From positions 7,876,177 to 7,940,176 of the forward strand of contig OX453273.1 in the NCBI GenBank assembly GCA_949710005.1: a stretch of DNA of 64,000 nt, read 5' to 3'. A program made the position numbers and the translations under genes. This DNA comes from Ricordea florida (taxonomy: Eukaryota > Cnidaria > Anthozoa > Corallimorpharia > Ricordeidae). The notes beneath the pieces were generated by a model. It did no database searches. It saw nothing but the letters and a program-made list of their open reading frames with translations, and was not told the DNA's origin. How positions within the stretch are numbered: the stretch's first letter is position 1; every line of letters begins with the position of its first letter. Shown in pieces: positions 1-12,600 of the stretch.

Positions 1-3000
1 TTTTTTGCACTACTTTCTGAAAAGTTTCAACCTTTTTGCTAAGTCGTTCTGATAAAAAACTGAACTGCTTCCTTCAAAGTCAGTAATTTAGTTACGCTCC
101 CGTGTTGTAAAATTGTATGGTTTTGTTTTGGTCAGCACGTGCTAATATGTGATGTATATACACCAAGGGAACACAACACGCATGAACCCATGTAAGCTCT
201 CAGACCATCTAGAAATACTTAACAGTTCCGCGCTCTACTATGACTTTTTCAAAGTAGTACTAGTTTGTACGACCTATTGAATGGTGTTTTGAAAATACAG
301 ACGAGATCAGATCAGATGGCGCGGTTACTAAAAATATAGCTTGAGGAAAGAAAAAACCGTGAGTGAAATTCGCACGATGCTATGCAACAAAAGTAGCCCA
401 ACCGCCGCACGAAAGGAAGAAAATAAGAAAATTCAATCGTGCCTCATTTGTTGTGCTTTTGGTATTTAAGCAAGAGTGAAAACTTAATTTGCTTAGTCTA
501 AACGTACACATAAGAAACCACCTCTTCGTGCGCCCAGATTGAAGAAGAGCGCTCTTCTGGCAAAAAACAGACTAAACTTCAATTGCTTTATAAGTCGCTA
601 ACTTAGTATAGTTATCATGCAATACGACCACTCTTAGTAGAGTTGTAGAACCCGCGCATTCACTCATTGATTCATTCACTCCTACTCAGATTTCTTCAGT
701 GAAACATAACTTAACTTTGTTTTAAGCTAGTGTTCAAAGCTTCAACCACGTATACTGGGCTAAAACCAGCAAACGTGGAATCTTTACTTCCACATGGAAA
801 AAAAAGCAACTTTGTTACATTGATTTTACGTGCATTTCAGTATAAATGTATTTTGTGCGGACATTGCTATTTGCATAATTTTCAAGAGGAGTGATCACTA
901 AGTTCTAAGTCCCCCAAGGGACAACACCAAAGATGAGAGCGCCAACTTCCCTCGTGGTAACATTTAAACTACCAATGAAAGGCTTAATATCTTCTACTGA
1001 TTCTTATGTTTGCGTTTCTCCTTAAAACACAGTTCAGCGCTACTCAGACAAACTGTCACTCTGTAATCTAACTTTGGCGTCTATATATGATTAAAACTCG
1101 ATGGAAAATAATTCAGTTGATGCAACGTGTTTTACCAAGTTTGTACCATGCTTTGCTTTTAACTTTCTTATTTCTAGATAGAGGCCCACAACGGCCATGA
1201 AAACCTACTGAACCTCATTCTTCAGTCGGTATGTAGGGTGTTACTGTTTGTTTTACAGTACAGTGTAATACTGTCGTCTTTTCTATTTGTGCATGAAACC
1301 ATGTAATTACTCCTCATAGCATTTTCCAAAATTAAAAAAGTCACTTAAGGTTTTATTTAACTTTTCCATGCACAGACTTTCGTTTGCGACCTTGACCAAC
1401 AGTAAAACATATATTAAGTTAACAGTATGCTATCTTACTCCTATGACGTTGTGGTTTTTTAGTGAATTACCTTATGTAGGTGGCTAAAAAAACAAACATC
1501 ATTACTCGAAACAAGGTGAAGACAACTACTGTCTAACATTCTCCTTTACTTTGTTCAAGCCTACCCTAGCTACGTACGGCTTCACTGCGCCACAAAAAAG
1601 ATTTCTGTTAGCACTTAAGTTATTGCTCAACATAACAAAATTGAACGTCGGCTAAGACAAAGATAAAGTTCGAAAAAGCCACACGGTGTGCAAGCTCAGC
1701 CCTACCAACATCACATTGTGCCCAATTCAACCCTTTTGCACAATTGATAATAGTTTACAATAAAGAATTTACCGAGTGATATAAACTCGATCACGCCTAA
1801 TAATTCAGTTCAAATGAAGATATTGCTTTCTTTTTATTCGTATACCCAAAAATATCTCTTATATTCCACGTGGTAGAAAAGCATGATTGAGTTCCAACTG
1901 TGCTTACATATGACTGGATGATTTTGTCCAGTTTATTCTTACATATATATGAAGGCAACCCTTTGATTTCAAAGTTGGGCTTTGTTTTATAGAGCGCTAC
2001 ATTTCGAAGTTGTTCTTACCTTCAAATATCGAAATGAATTAATCGTTAAATTAAATTTTGTATAAGAATTGGACATGCTGTCCTTCAAAGAGAGTTTGAG
2101 GAAAGCTTTCACGTAACTTTAACAGAAAATAGTTCCATTTTTCTGCTCTCACACTCTACGAAAACGTTTCTTACAACTAATTGAAGTCCTGCCTTTTGAT
2201 TTGAGTGTCTTCAGGGCAGGACTGTGCTCTACTGAACTGCACAAATTGGGCGTCCTAACTGCACGAGGTCCTAAAACTAAAGCCGACACAACTCAAACAA
2301 ACTACACTTTTTTATGTTAGTTTCTTTCCAGACATGTGCGTGAACGTAAACGTCTACCGAAGTATAGCTTAATCCTTGCAGATTCAAACAGAAAGAAAAT
2401 ACCTTATATTGTTAATGCATTTGTTTACAATCTTGGCATAATTCACTATAATGATTGTGAGCCATGTAATTATGACACGAAAACAAGATTCACTAACCTC
2501 GTTATACAAGTTATGGCTGCATTTTCATTCGGACCAGCCTGTCTCGTGTCAGACAGTAGGACAACAAAGTGCAAAGCATTGAATTCTACTTCGTTTAACA
2601 CGTTGGTTGGATTCCAAACTTGTTTTCACATGTCGCTTCAGCTCTACAGAGTGCCGATAAACACCATAATAATAACAGGATATTTTTAACTCCATAGCAA
2701 GCAGGTAACTTCTAATGAAGATTTATCTCACTGCAATTTCCTTGGAGTTACTTCCATATGTAGGCTTTTTATTACATAGCAGCTGACATGAGAGCAATGG
2801 CCCCAAGAAATATCCTTGATATCGAAGAAATTCCAGTTATTTTTGAACTGAAAGTAATGAAACTGCAAAATGATGCGTCCCCACAGTGACAAACAAAAAC
2901 AGACTTAGCTTGAAAAATCAAAACAAACAACTAGTGTTTCATTAGGCCTAATATCACGGCTGCGACAAATTAAGAATCCCTTCGAATTCTTCGTATAATA

Positions 3001-3460
3001 AGTGGATAATGCTTTGTAGCGTATTAATCCCTGGTCATTGCTATGGAAGTATTTGTTCCCAGATAGATTGTTTTATGATCATGTAGAGCTAAGTAATTAC
3101 ACCTTGAATGAAGCCGCGGTCCCATGGCTCTTTCTCAAAGGATTACAATGAGAGACAATTGCTCGTGGTCAATTGATTTGAATGGGAGTTTCCGGATCAT
3201 TGATTTAAAAAGCACTTTAACAAAATCCAATTGAGCCTGTTGTGTTCTGACGTACGTCTAGCATTGTTATCACAACAATCGACTACTTTTTGGTAATTAG
3301 CTCCTTACGTCAGGAGTATCAAGTTGAAAAAGATCGAAAAAACTTCCTTAAAGGGAAACAAATTTATAAACAAATAGCAGCACATGTTAAAGCACACAAC
3401 ATATGGGTTTATCAAACGGGTTAACGACTGTAAGTTGCACCATCGTAACATAAAAGGGAA
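1..3460. other. AT-rich single-copy DNA, no gene seen
   Basis: I find no convincing coding exon, RNA gene or recognisable repeat here. The longest open stretch (2336-2689, 117 codons) has no domain that I recognise and a composition like its surroundings, so I do not call it a gene. A short inverted repeat (9-bp arms AGTCCTGCC, 2185-2193 and 2215-2223) is the only local structure I noticed. It may be intergenic or intronic host DNA. Confidence 0.5.
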
Positions 3461-3497
3461 GCTTTGACGAAGGGCCAACGCTCGAAACGTCTGTAGC
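3461..3497 (+). ncRNA. Hammerhead-ribozyme-like motif, probably a retroelement remnant
   Basis: The string TTGACGA, then GGGC-CAAC-GCTC (a four-pair stem with a CAAC loop, one pair G-U), then GAAAC-GTC follows the hammerhead core order CUGANGA - stem II - GAAA - stem III. The first core base is T instead of C, so this copy is probably degenerate. Established knowledge: Penelope-like retroelements and retrozymes of many animals, including cnidarians, carry short hammerheads. I infer a decayed copy of such an element; I see no open reading frame of one nearby. Confidence 0.4.
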
Positions 3498-3578
3498 AAG
3501 ATGCTTGTGACCTCTCTGAGAAGAAAGACCTATTGCGTCATGAATATTATTGGCCAATGGTAGGTGTTGTCATATTTT

Positions 3579-4090
3579 GGGCGGTTTCCATTCGACGAAA
3601 TTTTCGAAAATTTCGCGTAGGAATCGAATGGAACAGATCTTTTCCGGAAAGATTTTCGAAAACCTTTTCAGTGTTCCCGAAATTAGAAATTTTGGTATTT
3701 TCGAAAATCCTTGTGTTCCATTCAAGAGCTTCCAGTCGGACTGTTCTCCAGTCTCCTCGCATGCTCTTTGGAAGGAAAGAAAACAAAATTCCGACTGCGA
3801 CTACGAATGAAGCCATTTATACGGTTCCGACTTCTCCGCTTGAAGCACGAAACTGCAGCCGGTAAGGGTATTTCGTTTTCATTATCGAACAAGAGCGAAT
3901 TAAAAATGAAATTAGGATCATAATCGCCATAATCGGTTGCTGCGTAAATTTTTAAAACACCCGCCATTTTGAATACATGCGAAAAGCGGCATCAAGAAGC
4001 CAGTTGACGACCGAGAATAAGCCCTTTCCATTCGAGACAGAAATTTTCGAAAATTCAAACCGAAAATTTTTGGGTGAATGGAAAGCCCCC
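3579..4090. mobile_element. Non-autonomous DNA transposon (MITE-like) with imperfect inverted ends
   Basis: The left end reads GGGCGGTTTCCATTC and the right end, reversed, reads GGGGGCTTTCCATTC. Both continue into AAATTTTCG-rich sequence, giving imperfect terminal inverted repeats of roughly 28 bp. A third, internal copy of the end sequence (GCCCTTTCCATTC near 4021) forms a 72-bp mini-hairpin with the right end, so the unit may be nested or composite. I see no clear target-site duplication and no transposase. Open frames here on both strands are by-products of the palindromic composition. Confidence 0.45.
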
Positions 4091-4291
4091 ATTGCATGGT
4101 ATTTCATCACAGGCTCTTGTTATTGGCTATATCATTCTATGACGTGTCAGGGTCAGGCTATCACGGCGCACACGTCAGCTCCTCTTTTATCTTACGATGG
4201 TACAACTTGCATCATTATTCGCTCAAAACAGTTCTCCGTTTCTGATTGGCCAAAATGCCCTGGCTAATTCGTCATATCCAGCAAGATGACT

Positions 4292-4355
4292 TCAAGTGTC
4301 CAAAAACCATGCTATCATTAATTGCAGTATAATAGCATGGATTTTGGACACTTGA
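4292..4355. repeat. Hairpin-forming inverted repeat, 24-bp arms
   Basis: Arms 4292-4315 and 4332-4355 are reverse complements with a single mismatch (TCAAGTGTCCAAAA at the outer ends), separated by 16 bases. This could be a tiny palindromic transposon remnant or a small-RNA-like foldback. Nothing in the sequence shows that it is transcribed. Confidence 0.6.
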
Positions 4356-5044
4356 CGTCACGGAACTTGCATATCTGAGAGAGCAGGAAAATGGCTGGTG
4401 AAACGTTTTCAACATTGAATAAGGAAGTTCTCAGTACGTTGCCAAGAGAAAAGGACAAAAATCGACTAAAGCTCTGAAAATATTTTGAATGCATAATAAA
4501 GGATTCGGTGGATAACACCCTCCTCGATCTGCATGTCTCCATATCACACAGAGCCGAATCCAATAATTGTTAATTTTCAACTTGTTTTGTAAACCATTTT
4601 TGTGTGGTATTTCCCACACTTTGTCAGGGCCCGCGAAATTTTTTGTATGCTCAACTTCCTATCCACACAACACCACTGTCTTTAGAAAGTAACCACACAT
4701 GATAAAATTCTGTTCTGTTAGAACCAGCTTTTCATTAAGTAGTACAAAATATTGCATGCGTTTTCCGTATTTTAGATATTCATAGATTTTGAAGTCACTT
4801 TTGATCAGTGAGTAAACGTCTTGTATGTGATGACGCCTTAAATTTCAGTACAAAAAGAATAAATAATAAACCCGGTAAATTTCTTCTACCCCGTGGAGAC
4901 AAATGTCCATTGATTTGTGGCAATAACATTGTCATTAGCATTGGTTATTCATTTTATAATGGTATCTGCCTTGTGAGAGTCCAGTCCCAGCATGATAACC
5001 ATAATCAGGAGCGTAATGGGCTCCTGACATAATAAGTAAAAATC
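4356..5044. other. No gene seen
   Basis: AT-rich sequence. The open frames here (for example 4808-5032) are short, lack known domains and look like chance. No RNA gene, insertion or long repeat is visible. Confidence 0.4.
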
Positions 5045-5235
5045 TACTACAATAGTAATGCAAATGCTGCAATCTGAGTGGCTGAGCTACTGCACACTAT
5101 CAGCACTTGTGACACCTTCGGTCTTGTGAGGTGATAGTTAATTCGACCTTCGGCCTCATCAATTATAACCCCATAGAAATCTCGAGCTCGCTATCTAATT
5201 GTTAAATATTGTATTTGCGCCTTATAAATAAATAA

Positions 5236-5270
<35 letters not shown>
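5045..5270 (+). mobile_element. LINE/SINE-like 3' tail with (TTA)n tract
   Basis: The stretch ends with GCGCCTTATAAATAAATAAA followed by a (TTA)n tract at 5237-5270. Established knowledge: L2-type LINEs and their SINEs in many aquatic animals end in a very similar GCGC..TATAAATAAA plus an ATT-type microsatellite. The body upstream, with GACCTTCGGCCTCA and a related AC-ACCTTCGGTCT word, may belong to the same element; its left edge is a guess. Confidence 0.4.
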
Positions 5271-5271
<1 letters not shown>

Positions 5272-5804
5272 ATTCTGACATAGAAACATTTGATATTCAT
5301 CATAGAAAGAAGTCAGACTATAATGAAATAAGATAACAGCCAACATTAAGTGTCAATCTTGAAGGGGTGTCTGTCATTAGTGAGAAACCAGTTTAGGTGA
5401 AATGACCAAAATATAGCACCAAGAGGACAAGCACTAGGTGTTCATCTTAAACCGAGAATCTAGATCAGTCAAATTTAAATGGATGAAATGTGAGAAGCGC
5501 CGTCGTTAAGGACAGACATAGCTGATTTTGGAAAAACCGAGAGCCCATCATGACTACGAGTGTCCCTCGCCCGTTACCTTCTGGATCGGGCGTTTTGACA
5601 GTTCTAGTTATTTAAAAAAACACCATCATTTCAGGCTAAAGGCGTTTCTATAAATAACTAAGGTTTGAAAAACGCAGGATCATGAATGTAAAGGAAAGAA
5701 ACACTCCTAGTGACGGGCGAAAATGACTAAAACTGAGGAATCGTGTACATGGAATCATACTGCCTCTATCCACTCAAGAGTAGAAATGAGTACGGGATGC
5801 TGTC
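5271..5804. other. Transition to the satellite array, no gene seen
   Basis: AT-rich sequence with no open frame of note. It contains weak inverted words (CTAGTTATTTA near 5600 and AAATAACTAAG near 5655) but nothing I can name. The first satellite-like word appears at about 5805. Confidence 0.4.
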
Positions 5805-8800
5805 GAAGAAACTTAAAATATTGCATATAAAACTGAGATGCACTAACGGGGGGGGGGGGGACAAGTATGTCAGTTATGGGCTACCCTACACCCAGCACTT
5901 TTCAGATTAGATTAACTTCTAGGATTAGTAGGAAATGAAGAAATTTAAAATATTGAATATAAAACTGAGATGCACTAACGGGGGGGGGGGACAAGTATGT
6001 CAGTTAGGGGCTACCCTACATGCAGCACTTTTCAGATTACATTAACTTCTCAGATTAGTAGGAAATGAAGAAATTTAAAATATTGAATATAAAACTGAGA
6101 TGCACTAACGGGGGGGACAAGTATGTCAGTTAGGGGCTACCCTACACCCACCACTTTTCAGATTAGATTAACTTCTCAAATTAGTAGGAAATGAAGAAAT
6201 TTAAAATATTGTATATAAAACTGAGATGCACTAACGGGGGCGACAAGTATCTTAGGGGCTACCCTACACCCACCACTTTTGAGATTAGATTAACTTCTCA
6301 GATTAGTAGGAAATGAAGAAATTTAAAATATTGTATATAAAACTGAGATGCACTCTGACAGGGGGGACAAGTATGTCAGTTAGGAGCTACCCTACACCCA
6401 CCACTTTTGAGATTAGATTAACTTCTCAGATTAGTAGGAAATGAAGAAATTTAAAATATTCTATATAAAACTGAGATGCACTCTGACAGGGGGGACAAGT
6501 ATGTCAGTTAGGGGCAACCCTACACCCACCACTTTTCAGATTAGATTAACTTCTCAGATTAGTAGGAAATGAAGAAATTTAAAATATTGCATTGAAGACT
6601 GAGATGCACTTGTGGGGAAGACAAGTATGTTAGGGTCTACCCTACACCCACCACTTTTGAGATTAGATTAACTTCTCAGATTAGTAGGAAATGAAGAAAT
6701 TTAAAATATTGTATATAAAACTGAGATGCACTCTGACAGGGGGGACAAGTATGTCAGTTAGGGTCTACCCTACACCTACCACTTTTGAGATTAGATTAAC
6801 TTCTCAGATTAGTAGGAAATGAAGAAATTTAAAATATTGTATATAAAACTGAGATGCACTCTGCCATGGGGGGCAAGTATGTCATTTAGGGGCTACCCAA
6901 CACCTACCACTTTTGAGATTAGATTAACTTCTCATATTATTAGGAAATGAAGAAATTTAAAATATTGTATATAAAACTGAGATGCACTCAGACATGGGGG
7001 GCAGGTATGTCATTTAGGGGCTACCCAACACCTACCACTTTTCAGATTAGATTAACTTCTCAGATTAGTAGGAAATGAAGAAATTTAAAATATTGTATAT
7101 AAAACTTAGATGCACTCTGACAGGGGGGACAAGTATGTCAGTTAGGAGCTACCCTACACCCACCACTTTTTAGATTAGATTAACTTCCCCGATTAGTAGG
7201 AAATGAAGAAATTTAAAATATTGTATATAAAACTTAGATGCACTCTGACAGGGGGGACAAGTTTGTCAGTTAGGGGCTACCCTACACCCACCACGTTTCA
7301 GATTAGATTAACTTCTCAGATTAGTAGGAAATGAAGAAATTTAAAATATTGTATTTAAGACTGAGATGCACTAGTGGGGAAGACAAGTATGTTAGGGTCT
7401 ACCCTACACCCACCACTTTTGAGATTAGATTAACTTCTCAGATTAGTAGGAAATGAAGAAATTTAAAATATTGTATATAAAACTGAGATGCACTCTGACA
7501 GGGGGGACAAGTATGTCAGTTAGGGGCTACCCTACACCCACCACTTTTTAGATTAGATTAACTTCTCAGATTAGTAGGAAATGAAGAAATTTAAAATATT
7601 GTATATAAAACTTAGATGCACTCTGACAGGGGGGACAAGTATCTCAATTATGAGCTACCCTACACCCACCACTTTTGAGATTAGATTAACTTCTCAGATT
7701 AGTAGGAAATGAAGAAATTTAAAATATTGTATATAAAACTGAGATGCACTCTGACAGGGGGGACAAGTATGTCAGTTAGGGGCTACCCTACACCCACCAC
7801 GTTTCAGATTAGATTAACTTCTCAGATTAGTAGGAAATGAAGAAATTTAAAATATTGTATTTAAGACTGAGATGCACTAGCGGGGAAGACAACTATGTTA
7901 GGGTCTACCCTACACCTACCACTTTTCAGATTAGATTAACTTCTCAGATTAGTAGGAAATGAAGAAATTTAAAATATTGTATATAAAACATAGATGCACT
8001 CTGACAGGGGGGACAAGTATGTCATTTAGGGGCTACCCAACACCTACCACTTTTCAGATTAGATTAACTTCTCAGATTAGTAGGAAATGAAGAAATTTAA
8101 AATATTGTATATAAAACATAGATGCACTCTGACAGGGGGGACAAGTATGTCAGTTAGGAGCTACCCTACACCCACCACTTTTTAGATTAGATTAACTTCC
8201 CAGATTAGTAGGAAATGAAGAAATTTAAAATATTGTATTTAAAACTTTGATGCACTCTGACAAGGGGGGACAAGTTTGTCAGTTAGGGGCTACTCTACAC
8301 CCACCACGTTTCAGATTAGATTAACTTCTCAGATTAGTAGGAAATGAAGAAATTTAAAATATTGTATATAAAACTGAGATGCACTCTGAGAGGGGGGACA
8401 AGTGTGTCAGTTAGGGGCTACCCTACACCCACCACTTTTCAGATTAGATTAACTTCTGAGATTAGTAGGAAATAAAGAAATTTAAAATATTGTATTTAAG
8501 ACTGAGATGCACTAGCGGGGAAGACAAGTATGTCAGTTAGGGGCTACCCTACACCCACCACTTTTCAGATTAGATTAACTTCTGAGATTAGTAGGAAATA
8601 AAGAAATTTAAAATATTGTATTTAAGACTGAGATGCACTAGCGGGGAAGACAAGTATGTTAGCGTCTACCCTACACCTACCACTTTTCAGATTAGATTAA
8701 TTTCTCAGATTAGTAGGAAATGAAGAAATTTAAAATATTGTATATAAAACATAGATGCACTCTGACAGGGGGGACAAGTATGTCATTTAGGGGCTACCCA

Positions 8801-9612
8801 ATACCTACCACTTTTGAGATTAGATTAACTTCTCAGATTAGTAGGAAATGAAGAAATTTAAAATATTGTATATAAAACTGAGATGCACTCTGACAGGGGG
8901 GACAAGTATGTCAGTTAGGATCTACCCTACACCCACCAGTTTTGAGATTAGATTAACTTCTCAGATTAGTAGGAAATGAAGAAATTTAAAATATTGTATA
9001 TAAAACTGAGATGCACTCTGAGAGGGGGGACAAGTGTGTCAGTTAGGGGCTACCCTACACCCACCACTTTTGAGATTAGATTAACTTCTCAGATTAGTAT
9101 TAAATGAAGAAATTTAAAATATTGTATATAAAACTTAGATGCACTCTGACAGGGGGGACAAGTATGTCAGTTAGGAGCTACCCTACACCCACCACTTTTG
9201 AGATTAGATTAACTTCTCAGATTAGTATTAAATGAAGAAATTTAAAATATTGTATATAAAACTTAGATGCACTCTGACAGGGGGGTACAAGTATGTCAGT
9301 TAAAAGCTACCCTACACCCACCACTTTTGAGATTAGATTAACTTCTCAGATTAGTAGGAAATGAAGAAATTTAAAATATTGTATATAAAACTTAGATGCA
9401 CTCTGACAGGGGGGACAAGTGTGTCAGTTAGGGGCTACCCTACACCCACCACTTTTGAGATTAGATTAACTTCTCAGATTAGTATTAAATGAAGAAACTT
9501 AAAATATTGTATATAAAACTGAGATGCACTCTGACAGGGGGGACAAGTATGTCAGTTAGGAGCTACCCTACACCCACCACTTTTGAGATTAGATTAACTT
9601 GTCAGATTAGTA

Positions 9613-12600
9613 GGAAGTGAAGAAATTTAAAATATTGTATATAAAACTGAGATGCACTCTGACAGGGGGGACAAGTATGTCAGTTAGGGGCTACCCTACA
9701 CCCACCACTTTTCAGATTAGATTAACTTCTCAGATTAGTAGGAAATGAAGAAATTTAAAATATTGTAATTAAGACTGAGATGCACTAGCGGGGAAGACAA
9801 GTATGTTAGCGTCTACCCTACACCTACCACTTTTCAGATTAGATTAACTTCTCAGATTAGTAGGAAATGAAGAAATTTAAAATATTGTATATAAAACATA
9901 GATGCACTCTGACAGGGGGGACAAGTATGTTATTTAGGGGCTACCCAACACCTACCACTTTTGAGATTAGATTAACTTCTCATATTATTAGGAAATGAAG
10001 AAATTTAAAATATTGTATATAAAACTGAGATGCACTCTGACATGGGGGGCAAGTATGTCATTTAGGGGCTACCCAACACCTACCACTTTTCAGATTAGAT
10101 TAACTTCTCAGATTAGTAGGAAATGAAGAAATTTATAATATTGTATATAAAACTGAGATATTGCACTCTGACATGGGGGGCCAGTATGTCATTTAGGGGC
10201 TACCCAACACCTACCAGTTTTGAGATTAGATTAACTTCTCATATTATTAGGAAATGAAGAAATTTAAAATATTGTATATAAAACTGAGATGCACTCTGAC
10301 ATGGGGGGCAAGTATGTCATTTAGGGGCTACCCAACATCTACCACTTTTCAGATTAGATTAACTTCTCAGATTAGTAGGAAATGAAGAAATTTAAAATAT
10401 TGTATATAAAACCGAGATGCACTCTGACATGGGGGGCAAGTATGTCATTTAGGGGCTACCCAACACCTACCACTTTTCAGATTAGATTAACTTCTCAGAT
10501 TAGTAGGAAATGAAGAAATTTAAAATATTGTATATAAAACTTAGATGCACTCTGACAGGGGGGACAAGTATGTCAGTTAGGAGCTACCCTACACCCACCA
10601 CTTTTTAGATTAGATTAACTTCCCAGATTAGTAGGAAATGAAGAAATTTAAAATATCGTATATAAAACTTAGATGCACTCTGACAGGGGGGACAAGTTTG
10701 TCAGTTAGGGGCTACCCTACACCCACCACGTTTCAGATTAGATTAACTTCTCAGATTAGTAGCAAATGAAGAAATTTAAAATATTGTATTTAAGACTGAG
10801 ATGCACTAGCGGGGAAGACAAGTATGTTAGGGTCTACCCTACACCTACCACTTTTCAGATTAGATTAACTTCTCAGATTAGTAGGAAATGAAGAAATTTA
10901 AAATATTGTAAATAAAACTTAGATGCACTCTGACAGGGGGGACAACTATGTCAGTTAGGAGCTACCCTACACCCACCACTTTTGAGATTAGATTAACTTC
11001 CCAGATTAGTAGGAAATGAAGAAATTTAAAATATTCTATATAAAACTGAGATGCACTCTTACAGGTGGGACAAGTATGTCAGTTAGGGGCTACCCTACAC
11101 CCACCACTTTTGAGATTAGATTAACTTCTCAGATTAGTAGGAAATGAAGAAATTTAAAATATTGTATATAAAACTGAGATGCACTCTGACAGGGGGGGAC
11201 AAGTATGTCAGTTAGGAGCTACCCTACACCCACCACTTTTGAGATTAGATTAACTTCTCAGATTAGTATTAAATGAAGAAATTTAAAATATTGTATATAA
11301 AACTTAGATGCACTCTGACAGGGGGGGACAAGTATGTCAGTTAGGAGCTACCCTACACCCACCACTTTTGAGATTAGATTAACTTCTCAGATTAGTATTA
11401 AATGAAGAAATTTAAAATATTGTATATAAAACTTAGATGCACTCTGACAGGGGGGGGACAAGTATGTCAGTTAAAAGCTACCCTACACCCACCACTTTTG
11501 AGATTAGATTAACTTCTCAGATTAGTATTAAATGAAGAAACTTAAAATATTGTATATAAAACTGAGATGCACTCTGACAGGGGGGACAAGTATGTCAGTT
11601 AGGAGCTACCCTACACCCACCACTTTTGAGATTAGATTAACTTGTCAGATTAGTAGGAAGTGAAGAAATTTAAAATATTGTATATAAAACTGAGATGCAC
11701 TCTGACAGGGGGGACAAGTATGTCAGTTAGGGGCTACCCTACACCCACCACTTTTCAGATTAGATTAACTTCTCAGATTAGTAGGAAATGAAGAAATTTA
11801 AAATATTGTAATTAAGACTGAGATGCACTAGCGGGGAAGACAAGTATGTTAGCGTCTACCCTACACCTACCACTTTTCAGATTAGATTAACTTCTCAGAT
11901 TAGTAGGAAATGAAGAAATTTAAAATATTGTATATAAAACATAGATGCACTCTGACAGGGGGGACAAGTATGTTATTTAGGGGCTACCCAACACCTACCA
12001 CTTTTGAGATTAGATTAACTTCTCATATTATTAGGAAATGAAGAAATTTAAAATATTGTATATAAAACTGAGATGCACTCTGACATGGGGGGCAAGTATG
12101 TCATTTACGGGCTACCGAACACCTACCACTTTTCAGATTAGATTAACTTCTCAGATTAGTAGGAAATGAAGAAATTTAAAATATTGTATATAAAACTGAG
12201 ATGCACTCTGACATGGGGGGCAAGTATGTCATTAAAGGGCTACCCAACACCTACCACTTTTCAGATTAGATTAACTTCTTAGATTAGTAGGAAATGAAGA
12301 AATTTAAAATATTGTATATAAAACTTAGATGCACTCTGACAGGGGGGACAAGTATGTCAGTTAGGAGCTACCCTACACCCACCACTTTTTAGATTAGATT
12401 AACTTCCCAGATTAGTAGGAAATGAAGAAATTTAAAATATTGTATATAAAACTTAGATGCACTCTGACAAGGGGGGACAAGTTTGTCAGTTAGGGGCTAC
12501 CCTACACCCACCACGTTTCAGATTAGATTAACTTCTTATATTAGTAGGAAATGAAGAAATTTAAAATATTGTATTTAAGACTGAGATGCACTAGCGGGGA

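Noticed and set aside
2336-2689. A 117-codon frame in the left flank
   Set aside because: No recognisable domain and the composition of the surrounding AT-rich DNA; one preceding splice-acceptor-like TTTCCAG is not enough.
3533-3967. Several overlapping frames on both strands
   Set aside because: They lie within the palindromic MITE-like element and result from its TTTTCGAAAA-rich symmetry.
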